Shown here piece after piece: positions 8,098 to 15,360 of a stretch of DNA of 35,838 nucleotides. The translations under genes were made by a program, and so were the position numbers. The DNA is from a bacterium (lineage in GTDB: Bacteria; Planctomycetota; B15-G4). How positions within the stretch are numbered: position 1 is the stretch's first letter; every line of letters begins with the position of its first letter. Below the pieces are notes generated by a model. It did not search any database and had not been told where the DNA came from. It worked only from the letters and a program-made list of their open reading frames with translations. Location of the stretch: positions 1 to 35,838 of the forward strand of contig JAUIEF010000034.1 in assembly GCA_030428785.1 (NCBI GenBank), read 5' to 3'.

Positions 8098-8990
8098 GCG
8101 GGCGCGCGGAGCCCTACCGGGCGGACCTGCTCGCGGGGCGGCACGTGCTCGTGACCGGCGGCGGCACGGGGCTCGGCGCGGCGATGGCCGGACGCTTCGC
8201 GGGTCTCGGCGCCGCGGTCACCGTGTGCGGCCGTCGTCGCGCGCCGCTCGAGGAGACCGTCGAGCGCGTCCGGGCCGACGGCGGTCGCATCGAAGGTGTA
8301 CCGTGCGACATCCAGCGTCGGCCGCGCGTCGACGCGATGCTCGACGAGGCGGAGTCGCGTCAGGGCCCGGTGACGGACCTCGTGAACAACGCCGCGGGCA
8401 ACTTCCTCTCGCTGTCGGACGAGCTCGACCCGCGCGGCTTCGAGGCGGTGCTGTCGATCAACCTCGTGGGCAGCTTCCACTGCACGCAGGCGTGCGGCCG
8501 CCGCTGGATCGAGCGCGGCACCGGCGGCGCCGTCCTCGCGATCGCGACGACGTACACCGACACCGGCAGCCCGTTCGTCATGCCGAGCGCAGCATCGAAG
8601 GCGGGCATCGTCGCGATGCTGCGGTCGCTCGCCGTCGAGTGGGGCCCGCACGGCATCCGGCTGAACGCGATCTCACCGGGCCCCATCCCGACGAAGGGCG
8701 CGTGGGACCGCCTCATGCCCGACGGCGACCTCGAGGAGGCCTTCCGCGCGAAGGTGCCGCTCGGGCGCTTCGCGACGCGCGAGGAGCTGGGCGACCTCGC
8801 GGTCTTCCTGCTCTCGGACGCCGCTGCATCCGTGACGGGGCAGGTCGTCGAACTCGACGGCGGTGCGCGGCTGGCGGGCTTCGGCTCGTTCCGTACCCTG
8901 ATGGACGTGCCGCGCGAGGAGCTCTCCCGGAGCTTCGAGTCGTTGCGTCCGCGACGCCGCGGGCCGCCCCCCACCGACGAGAGGTCGTGA
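8094..8990 (+). CDS. SDR-family 2,4-dienoyl-CoA reductase, DECR type
   Basis: A 298-residue short-chain dehydrogenase. The proposed start is TTG 8094-8096, overlapping the thiolase stop as TTGA; the next in-frame GTG codons fall inside the Rossmann strand, so they are too late. The cofactor motif is TGGGTGLG (21-28), with CGRRR (45-49) after strand 2, suggesting NADPH. NNAAGNF (98-104) is the structural motif. Y154 in TTYTDTG and K169 in SAASKAG are spaced 15 apart, the arrangement of mitochondrial DECR1 rather than the classical YxxxK. SPGPIPTKGAWDR (194-206) and the following segment also match DECR. It would reduce 2,4-dienoyl-CoA so that polyunsaturated acyl chains can pass through beta-oxidation, consistent with its operon. 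It is unrelated to E. coli FadH, an iron-sulfur flavoprotein. Confidence 0.87.
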   Translation: MSGRAEPYRADLLAGRHVLVTGGGTGLGAAMAGRFAGLGAAVTVCGRRRAPLEETVERVRADGGRIEGVPCDIQRRPRVDAMLDEAESRQGPVTDLVNNAAGNFLSLSDELDPRGFEAVLSINLVGSFHCTQACGRRWIERGTGGAVLAIATTYTDTGSPFVMPSAASKAGIVAMLRSLAVEWGPHGIRLNAISPGPIPTKGAWDRLMPDGDLEEAFRAKVPLGRFATREELGDLAVFLLSDAAASVTGQVVELDGGARLAGFGSFRTLMDVPREELSRSFESLRPRRRGPPPTDERS

Positions 8991-9015
8991 GCCGGCCTCT
9001 CCCTGCGAGAGAGCC

Positions 9016-9660
9016 ATGCCATACACCGTCGTCGTCACCACGACCCTCGTCCTCGCCCTCGCCGCGGGCTGCGGCGCCCCCGCCGACGGGGACACGCCCA
9101 CGACGGCCGCCGCGGCGCCCTCGCCGGAGCCCGCCGCAGACGCACCCGCACCCAGCGCCGCGTCGACGGATGCCGCCGGCCTCTACGCGCTCGACGTGAC
9201 GAGCCTCGAGGGCGAGCCCGTCGCGCTCTCCGACTACGCGGGGACGGTGACGCTCGTCGTCAACGTCGCGAGCCGCTGCGGCTACACGCCGCAGTACGCG
9301 GGTCTCGAGGCGCTGCACCGACGTCTCGCCGAGCAGGGCTTCCAGGTCGTGGGCTTCCCGAGCAACGAGTTCGGCGGGCAGGAGCCCGGCGACGCCGCCG
9401 AGATCCGCGCGTTCTGCACGGAGAACTTCGGCGTCACGTTCCCGCTGTTCGAGAAGTGCCGGACGCAGCCGGGCGAAGGCCGGTCGCCGGTGTACGCCTG
9501 GCTCGAGGAGCAGACGGGCGACGCCCCGAACTGGAACTTCTGCAAGTACCTCGTGGCGCGCGACGGATCGGTCGTCGGCTTCTTCGGGAGCCGGGTGTCC
9601 CCGGACGACCCCGACCTGCTCGCCGCCATCGACACGGCGCTCGGCGCGACGGGCGGCTGA
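9016..9660 (+). CDS. Lipoprotein glutathione peroxidase-family thiol peroxidase
   Basis: A 214-residue protein. The N-terminus is a lipoprotein signal with lipobox LAAGC (C19), followed by an Ala/Pro-rich tether to about residue 52, so the enzyme should be membrane-anchored outside the cytoplasm. The peroxidase domain (57-212) has the catalytic C88 in NVASRCGYTPQY, Q122 in SNEFGGQEPG and W173 in PNWNFCKYL. C134 in the RAFCTENF region is at the position used as resolving cysteine by thioredoxin-dependent members, so thioredoxin-like reductants are more likely than glutathione. It removes hydrogen peroxide or lipid hydroperoxides. It starts 25 bases after the dienoyl-CoA reductase and may share its transcript, which would fit protection against lipid peroxides. 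Confidence 0.92.
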   Translation: MPYTVVVTTTLVLALAAGCGAPADGDTPTTAAAAPSPEPAADAPAPSAASTDAAGLYALDVTSLEGEPVALSDYAGTVTLVVNVASRCGYTPQYAGLEALHRRLAEQGFQVVGFPSNEFGGQEPGDAAEIRAFCTENFGVTFPLFEKCRTQPGEGRSPVYAWLEEQTGDAPNWNFCKYLVARDGSVVGFFGSRVSPDDPDLLAAIDTALGATGG

Positions 9661-9771
9661 GCCGGGACCGCACGCGGCGCCCCCGTGGCTGGATCACGAC
9701 GATCCGCCCGCTCAAGGAGAAAACCCGTACGCCCGAGTGCGCGGCCGCGCCCAACGGCCCTCTCCGGGCAG

Positions 9772-9796
9772 CCGGTCCGCCTCGCCGGATTTTTTT
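9772..9796 (+). terminator. Possible weak rho-independent terminator after the peroxidase gene
   Basis: CCGG(T) and (G)CCGG arms (9772-9776 and 9784-9788) are separated by a seven-base loop and followed by seven T residues (9790-9796). The stem is only 4-5 pairs, so the call rests mostly on the T-run, which is exceptional in this GC-rich DNA. Confidence 0.3.
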
Positions 9797-10107
9797 CCGT
9801 GTGCTCTCCCGGGGGATCCCCTCTCGGGCGCGTCGCGTCAGCGGCATCAGCCGAGAGTCAGACACCTTTGACATTGCTCCAAGAGTGACCTCCCGGTCTC
9901 CCAACGTGCCATGGGATGCCGGATCAGGTCGGCTTTCGGATCCTGTCATCCGTCAACGCTTGCCCGCAGCTCCCCCTTCTCCGCGATCTTGACGCCCTGA
10001 GGCCCCAAACGAGAGGACACCGACGACTCCCCCGGTCGTCAGCGTCCTGAAGGGCTCGATCGCGACCCGGAGCTTCAGACGGATCGGCAGGGCCGAGGCT
10101 GCTGCTC

Positions 10108-10122
10108 GCGACACTGTGTCGC
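10108..10122. promoter_or_regulatory. Perfect 7-1-7 palindrome, operator-like
   Basis: GCGACAC-T-GTGTCGC reads the same on both strands around a single central base. It sits about 230 bases upstream of the flavoprotein start and overlaps the adjoining long hairpin by three bases. The size and symmetry suit a dimeric regulator; no such regulator is identified in the window. Confidence 0.4.
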
Positions 10123-10155
10123 CCCGGGGCGGAAGGATTCTTCCGCCCCGGGGCG
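10120..10155. repeat. Strong 16-bp inverted repeat (hairpin) upstream of the multiheme operon
   Basis: Arms 10120-10135 and 10140-10155 are perfectly complementary around a GATT loop, and each arm contains the self-palindrome GCCCCGGGGC. It would form a very stable stem in DNA or RNA. No T-run follows on either strand, so it is not a classical terminator; it may be a leader structure, an mRNA-stability element or a protein site. Confidence 0.6.
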
Positions 10156-10353
10156 CGCCTTTCCGCAGCACCCGGGCGCCGAGGGTCCGTCTCAGGCCAT
10201 CTTGGCAGTCGATTGTCGTCAACTCGCGGTCTGCCGGTGCCGATGGGCGTGGCTTTCCCGGAGTCCCCGCCCGATCCGCCGCGCTGACCGCGCGGTCCAC
10301 GTCCCGAGTCGCCGCACGGACATCGCGGCTCTCGTCCCGCCCGAAGACGACCC

Positions 10354-12903
10354 GTGATCTGGACCCTCATCGGTTCCCTGCTGCTGGCCCTCGTCCTCGC
10401 CCTGCTCGCCGTCCGGCAGCGCCGGCTGGAGAAGGCCGCCCTGCGCGATCGACTGGCCGCCGTGAGCGACGCGAAGGAGAAGGGCAGCCACAAGGCCCAG
10501 CTCCAGTTCCCGAACGTCGACCTGAGCCGCTGCCTCGGGTGCGGGACGTGCATCCGCGCGTGCCCGGAGGAGGGCGTCCTCGAGCTCATCCACGGCCAGG
10601 CTGTCGTCGTGCACGGCGCACGCTGCGTCGGTCACGGGCTCTGCGCCGACGCGTGCCCCGTCGACGCGATCACCGTGACGCTCGGCGACATGGAGGAGCG
10701 GCGGGACATCCCGGCGCTCGCGGCGGACTGGGAGGTCGTCGGCAAGCCGGGCCTCTACCTCGCCGGCGAGGTCACGGGTCACGCGCTCGTGAAGACGGCC
10801 ATCCTGCACGGGACGGCGGTGGCCGAGGCCGTGCACGCGCGCCGCAGCGGCGGGACGCCGACCGGCGAGACGCCCGCGGCCGCCGCGCGCTCGCGCACGG
10901 GACCCATCGAGTCGACCGCGGCGGCTCCCTCGACGCCCGCGAGCTGGGAGACGCACCTGCCCGTCGACGCCGGCCCCGTCGTGATCCTCGGGGCGGTGGG
11001 CACACCGACGGACCCGGGCTTCGCCCCGGGCGGTGAGCGCGACGCACCTCACGCGCTCCAGCGCGATGCCCTGACGCATCTCGGCGTCGACGCGCCGACC
11101 TCGCGCGCGGGCTTCGCCGCGATCCGCTCCGACGGCGGCCCCGCGTCCGCCGTCCTGGAGCCGCCGCCGGCGGCCGTCGAGTCCGAGTCCGCACAGCCCG
11201 TCGACCCCGATCGGGTGCACGAGCTGTGCATCGTCGGCTCGGGCCCCGCCGGCCTCGCCTGCTCGCTCCGCGCGAAGGAACTCGGGCTCGACTTCGTCAC
11301 CCTCGAGCAGGCGTCGACCTTCGGCGGCACCGTCGCGAAGTACCCGCGCCGCAAGCTCGTGATGACCCAACCCGTCTCCCTGCCGCTCTACGGCACCTTG
11401 AAGAAGTCCTCGTACGTGAAGGAGGAGCTCATCGGGATCTGGGAGCAGGTGCTCCACGAGCACGACCTCCCCATCCGCACCGACGAGGTGTTCGAGGCCC
11501 TCGACGTCGACGACGACGGCGTCTACCGGGTGCGCACGGCGCGCGGCTCCTGGCGCGCGCGCCACGTGTGCCTCGCGCTCGGCCGCCGCGGGACGCCGCG
11601 CAAGCTCGGCATCCCCGGCGAGGAGCTGCCCAAGGTCGTCTACAGCCTGGAGGACGCGGAGCAGTACAGCGACCGCCACGTGCTCGTCGTCGGCGGCGGC
11701 GACAGCGCCATCGAGGCGGCCGTCGGCCTGTCCGAGCAGCCGGGGAACACGGTCACGCTCTCCTACCGCAAGAAGGCCTTCTTCCGGATCAAGGCGAAGA
11801 ACGAGCGCAACCTGGAGGCGGCCGTCGCCGAGGGGCGGCTCACCGTGCTGTTCGAGAGCTCCCCGCTCGAGGTCACGCCCGACGAGGTCGTGATCCGGAC
11901 GACCGACGGTGAGCGCCGCCTGCCGAACGACGACATGTTCATCATGGCCGGCGGCATCCCGCCGTTCCGTCTGCTCGAAGAGGTCGGCGTCTCGTTCGAC
12001 CCCGCGGACCGCCCCGCCGAGGCGCCGCTCGTCGAGCAGGGCACGGGCCTCCGGACGGCGCTGCTCACGAGCCTCGGCCTGACGCTCCTGTTCCTGGGCT
12101 GGTTCCTCCACTTCCAGGACTACTACGCGCTCGGCCCGGAGGCGCGATTCGACTCCCCGCGGCACGAGGTCCTGCGTCCCACGAGCCCCGTCGGCCTCGG
12201 CGCCGGCATCGCCGGCTCGGCGCTCATCCTGGTGAACCTCCTCTATCTGGTGCGCCGCGCGCGCTTCGGGGCGTGGTTGCCGGGCTCGCTCAAGGCCTGG
12301 ATGACCTCGCACGTCGCGACGGGCATCCTCGCCATGCTGCTCATCCTGATGCACGGTTCGATGCAGCCGCGCAACAGCCTCGGCGGGCACGCCTTCTGGT
12401 CGCTCGCCGTGCTGCTCGTCACGGGCGCGATCGGCCGATACTTCTACGCCTTCGTCCCACACGCCGCGAACGGCGAGGAGCTCGCGCTCGACGAGGTCCG
12501 CGATCGGCTGGCGGGCCTGTCGAAGGAGTGGGACGACCGGGCGCCCGGGTTCGCCCGCGGCGTGCGCGACGACCTTGAGCGCCTCCTGGCCGAGCGACGC
12601 TGGGACAAGGGTTTCTTCTCGCGGGTGAAGGAGCTCTTCGTCAGCCAGCGCGAGCTCACGCGCTTCCTCGCGGTCGTGCGCAGGCGCGGTCGAGCCGAGG
12701 GTCTGGACGCGGAGCAGGTCGCGGCCGTCCTCGAGCTCACGCGGCGCGCGCACCGCGCGGCGCTCATGGCGGCGCACTACGAGGACCTGCGCGCCGTGCT
12801 CGGCTCCTGGCGCTTCGTGCACCGATGGTTCGCGCTGCTCATGGTCCTGCTCGCGACCTGGCACATCGTGACGGCGCTCAAGTACGCGCGGGTCTTCCAG
12901 TGA
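10354..12903 (+). CDS. Membrane FAD/NAD(P) oxidoreductase with ferredoxin clusters and diheme cytochrome b-like domain
   Basis: An 849-residue fusion starting at GTG 10354. A membrane helix (2-20) is followed by RQRRLEK, implying a cytoplasmic location for the next part. Two ferredoxin motifs follow: C60/C63/C66/C70 is canonical; the second is C91-x2-H94-x2-C97-x3-C101, with His in place of a Cys. Residues 131-160 resemble the C-terminal FAD segment of flavoproteins (LYLAGEVTG, KTAILHG). After a linker comes a YpdA/thioredoxin-reductase-like domain with FAD motif GSGPAG (295-300) and NAD(P) motif GGGDSA (about 447), lacking the redox CxxC. Five helices follow (about 567-588, 613-633, 651-668, 678-700, 818-842). 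H653/H667 and H823/H837 are both H-x13-H, as in diheme cytochromes b. It likely links NAD(P)H or quinones to the downstream cytochromes. Confidence 0.85.
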   Translation: MIWTLIGSLLLALVLALLAVRQRRLEKAALRDRLAAVSDAKEKGSHKAQLQFPNVDLSRCLGCGTCIRACPEEGVLELIHGQAVVVHGARCVGHGLCADACPVDAITVTLGDMEERRDIPALAADWEVVGKPGLYLAGEVTGHALVKTAILHGTAVAEAVHARRSGGTPTGETPAAAARSRTGPIESTAAAPSTPASWETHLPVDAGPVVILGAVGTPTDPGFAPGGERDAPHALQRDALTHLGVDAPTSRAGFAAIRSDGGPASAVLEPPPAAVESESAQPVDPDRVHELCIVGSGPAGLACSLRAKELGLDFVTLEQASTFGGTVAKYPRRKLVMTQPVSLPLYGTLKKSSYVKEELIGIWEQVLHEHDLPIRTDEVFEALDVDDDGVYRVRTARGSWRARHVCLALGRRGTPRKLGIPGEELPKVVYSLEDAEQYSDRHVLVVGGGDSAIEAAVGLSEQPGNTVTLSYRKKAFFRIKAKNERNLEAAVAEGRLTVLFESSPLEVTPDEVVIRTTDGERRLPNDDMFIMAGGIPPFRLLEEVGVSFDPADRPAEAPLVEQGTGLRTALLTSLGLTLLFLGWFLHFQDYYALGPEARFDSPRHEVLRPTSPVGLGAGIAGSALILVNLLYLVRRARFGAWLPGSLKAWMTSHVATGILAMLLILMHGSMQPRNSLGGHAFWSLAVLLVTGAIGRYFYAFVPHAANGEELALDEVRDRLAGLSKEWDDRAPGFARGVRDDLERLLAERRWDKGFFSRVKELFVSQRELTRFLAVVRRRGRAEGLDAEQVAAVLELTRRAHRAALMAAHYEDLRAVLGSWRFVHRWFALLMVLLATWHIVTALKYARVFQ

Positions 12904-12924
12904 TCGGCCGAGCGGCCGCCGCCC

Positions 12925-15360
12925 ATGCCCTCGCTCCGCACGTTCATCGCCGTCGTCAGCCTCGCGCTCGTCGCGTCGTACCTGATGTTGTCATCCGAAC
13001 GTGTGTCCCCGGGTGACATCTCCCTGGTGCACGCTTCGGAGCCGGAGCTGCGCGACGTCGGGAACTGCAGCGCCTGTCACGGCGGGTTCCTGCAATCCAT
13101 GACCGACGCCTGTCTCGCGTGCCACGAGCCCATGGAGATCCAGATCGACGACTCGACCGGATTCCACGGGCAGCTCGAGCAGGACCTGGCGAACCAGTGC
13201 GCGAGCTGCCACAGCGAGCACCACGGGCCGGACTTCGCGGTCGTGTCGGATCGCAGCTTCGTGCTCGCGGGTTTCTCGAGCCGCAACGAGTACGACCACC
13301 GCGGCCTCGGCTACGAGCTCGAAGGCGTGCACCTCCAGCTCGCGTGCGGCGAGTGCCACGAGCACGCGGAAGCCCGGGTCGTCCCGCTCGGCGCCAGCCG
13401 CTTCCTCGGCCTGACCCAGGACTGCACGACCTGCCACGAGGACGAGCACGACGGCGAGTACGGCACGAGCTGTCGCGACTGCCACGGCCAGACGCGCCCC
13501 TTCGCGGAGGTCGGCGGCGTCGCGCACGCGACCTTCGCGCCGCTCACGGGCAGCCACGCCGAGGTCTCGTGCGAGGAGTGCCACGCACCGGAGACGGAGA
13601 ACGCCGTGCACGCGCTCGCGCTGCGCCACGTGGCGGAGGACATCTCCGTCCCGGAGCGGACGTGCGCCGCGTGTCACGAGTCGCTCCACGCCGAGGCGTT
13701 CCTGGCCGGCGTCGTCGACCGGGCCGGCGCCCACGCCGACGGCGTGTCATGTCAGCACTGTCACAATCCGGATCATGCCTCGTTCCGGGGTGAGGATCCG
13801 CGGATGGAGGCCGACCTGCACGCCGCCTCCGGCTTCCCGCTGGAGTTGCCCCACGACGAGGTCGAGTGCGGGAAGTGCCACGAAGGCTTCGGCGCCCGTC
13901 CGGCGCTCGAGGACCCCGTGGCCCGATCCAAGGCCTTCGCCCGGTCGTTCCCGGGCCGCGACGCAGACACCTGCTCCTCCTGCCACATGGATGCCCACGA
14001 AGGACAGTTCGCGGAGAGTCCCTTTGCCGAGGCCGACTGCCTCGGCTGCCACGACCGCACGGCGTTCGCGCCGACGGCGTTCGGGCTCGAGCACCACGAG
14101 CGGACGGAGTTCCCGCTCGCGGGGTCGCACGCGGACGCCGAGTGCACCGCATGCCACGAGGTGCCGGAGGGCATGCCCCGCGTCACGGACGACGGAATCG
14201 TCACGACGCGCTTCGCCGACACGCCGGGCGAGTGCAGCACGTGCCACGAGGTCCCGCACACGCAGCCGTTCCTCGCCGGCGTCTCGGACCTCCTGTTCGT
14301 GCTCGAGACCGAGAACTGCGACCGCTGCCACGACGCCGCGCACCGGACGTTCCTGGGCGACCAGGCGCCGATGGACAAGGAGCTCCACGTCGCGAGCGGC
14401 TTCGCGCTGGAGCTCCCGCACGGCGAGGTCGAGTGCGCCGGGTGCCACGAGGGGTTCGGCGAGGAGCCCGTGGAGGACACCGTCGACGACGACGGGTTCG
14501 CGCGCTTCGCCGCCGCATTCCCCGGGCGCGACGCCGACACCTGCCAGCAGTGCCACACGGACCCGCACGTCGAGCAGTTCGCGGAGGCCGTCTTCGTGGA
14601 CGAGGAGTGCCTCGCGTGCCACGACCGCACCGCGTTCCGACCGCCGACCTTCGGCTTCGACCACCACGAGCGCACGGCGTTCCCGCTCACCGGGAGCCAC
14701 GAGGCCGTGAGCTGCTACGCCTGCCACGAGCTCCCCGAGGGCGCGCCCGAGCTCACCGACGCCGGACTGCTCACGCGCGACTTCCACGGCACGCCCACCG
14801 ACTGCGCGTCCTGCCACGACAACGTCCACGGCGACGTCTTCGATCGCCCCGGCCTCCCCACGGAGGTCGACGGCGCGACGGGCTGCGCGCGCTGCCACGA
14901 CACCGGCGCGTTCGAGGAGCCGGTCGAGGAGGTCTTCGACCACGGCCTCTGGGCCGGCTACGAGCACGAGGGCGCGCACCGCACCGCGGACTGCGACGGC
15001 TGCCACGTGCCAGACCGCTCGTTCGACCCGCCGCGCCTGGACTACGCCCGGGTCCGCGGCGAGGACTGCTCCGACTGCCACCAGGACCATCACGTCGGTC
15101 AGTTCGTCGTCGACGGCCGCACCGAGTGCACACGCTGCCACGAGACGGCCGAGACCTTCGCCGACCTCGTGTTCGACCACCAGGTCGACTCGCGCTTCGC
15201 GCTCGACGAGTGGCACGTCGAGCTCGACTGCGACGCCTGCCACCGCCCCGCCCCGCTCTCCAACGGGACGGAGGCCATCCGCTACAAGCCCCTCGGCGTC
15301 GAGTGCGCCGACTGCCACGACCCCGAGGGACTCCAGACCCCGGCGAGGGACGATCGGTGA
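12925..15360 (+). CDS. 26-heme c-type cytochrome, membrane-anchored or periplasmic
   Basis: An 811-residue protein with 26 CxxCH motifs. The N-terminus has one hydrophobic helix (about 5-23) with no clear cleavage site, so it may stay anchored to the inner membrane and extend into the periplasm. After three initial hemes the protein is an array of six-heme units of 174-189 residues: hemes 4-9, 10-15 and 16-21, then a partial unit of five (22-26). Units two and three are clearly homologous (for example SGFPLELPH and SGFALELPH, DADTC, CHDRTAF, HHERT). Many extra His residues outside the CxxCH motifs, such as HHER and GSH, can act as distal ligands. It belongs broadly to the cytochrome c3/c7-like repeat group. 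It starts 21 bases after the flavoprotein and overlaps the barrel gene by four bases, so it is probably the periplasmic wire between them. Confidence 0.93.
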   Translation: MPSLRTFIAVVSLALVASYLMLSSERVSPGDISLVHASEPELRDVGNCSACHGGFLQSMTDACLACHEPMEIQIDDSTGFHGQLEQDLANQCASCHSEHHGPDFAVVSDRSFVLAGFSSRNEYDHRGLGYELEGVHLQLACGECHEHAEARVVPLGASRFLGLTQDCTTCHEDEHDGEYGTSCRDCHGQTRPFAEVGGVAHATFAPLTGSHAEVSCEECHAPETENAVHALALRHVAEDISVPERTCAACHESLHAEAFLAGVVDRAGAHADGVSCQHCHNPDHASFRGEDPRMEADLHAASGFPLELPHDEVECGKCHEGFGARPALEDPVARSKAFARSFPGRDADTCSSCHMDAHEGQFAESPFAEADCLGCHDRTAFAPTAFGLEHHERTEFPLAGSHADAECTACHEVPEGMPRVTDDGIVTTRFADTPGECSTCHEVPHTQPFLAGVSDLLFVLETENCDRCHDAAHRTFLGDQAPMDKELHVASGFALELPHGEVECAGCHEGFGEEPVEDTVDDDGFARFAAAFPGRDADTCQQCHTDPHVEQFAEAVFVDEECLACHDRTAFRPPTFGFDHHERTAFPLTGSHEAVSCYACHELPEGAPELTDAGLLTRDFHGTPTDCASCHDNVHGDVFDRPGLPTEVDGATGCARCHDTGAFEEPVEEVFDHGLWAGYEHEGAHRTADCDGCHVPDRSFDPPRLDYARVRGEDCSDCHQDHHVGQFVVDGRTECTRCHETAETFADLVFDHQVDSRFALDEWHVELDCDACHRPAPLSNGTEAIRYKPLGVECADCHDPEGLQTPARDDR
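13345..15350 (+). repeat. Tandem six-heme units within the 26-heme cytochrome gene
   Basis: The first heme codons of successive units lie at 13345, 13867, 14434 and 14992, giving periods of 174, 189 and 186 residues. The second and third units are closest; the first has diverged and the last is one heme short. This indicates growth by internal duplication. Confidence 0.8.

Larger units (their letters stand above)
9661..10353. other. Gene-free 693-base interval upstream of the multiheme operon
   Basis: No convincing gene is seen. Short open frames on both strands have no family likeness and no strong codon bias. The stretch is less GC-rich than its flanks. It contains a weak hairpin plus T-run, the palindrome GGGGATCCCC at 9812-9821, a TTGACA at 9868-9873 without a matching -10, and a strong palindrome cluster at 10108-10155. 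It is the natural place for the promoter and a leader of the electron-transfer operon. Confidence 0.6.

Noticed and set aside
9868..9896. TTGACA as -35 of a sigma-70 promoter
   Set aside because: The hexamer is perfect but the sequence 16-18 bases downstream is GC-rich without a -10-like element.
9434..9949. 171-codon minus-strand open frame across the peroxidase end and the gene-free stretch
   Set aside because: It overlaps a certain gene, has no recognisable family and no consistent codon bias.
10219..12864. 881-codon minus-strand open frame opposite the flavoprotein gene
   Set aside because: It is a mirror of strong GC3 bias; its translation is Arg/Glu/Ala/Val-rich with no motifs, while the plus strand has clear FeS, FAD and membrane motifs.
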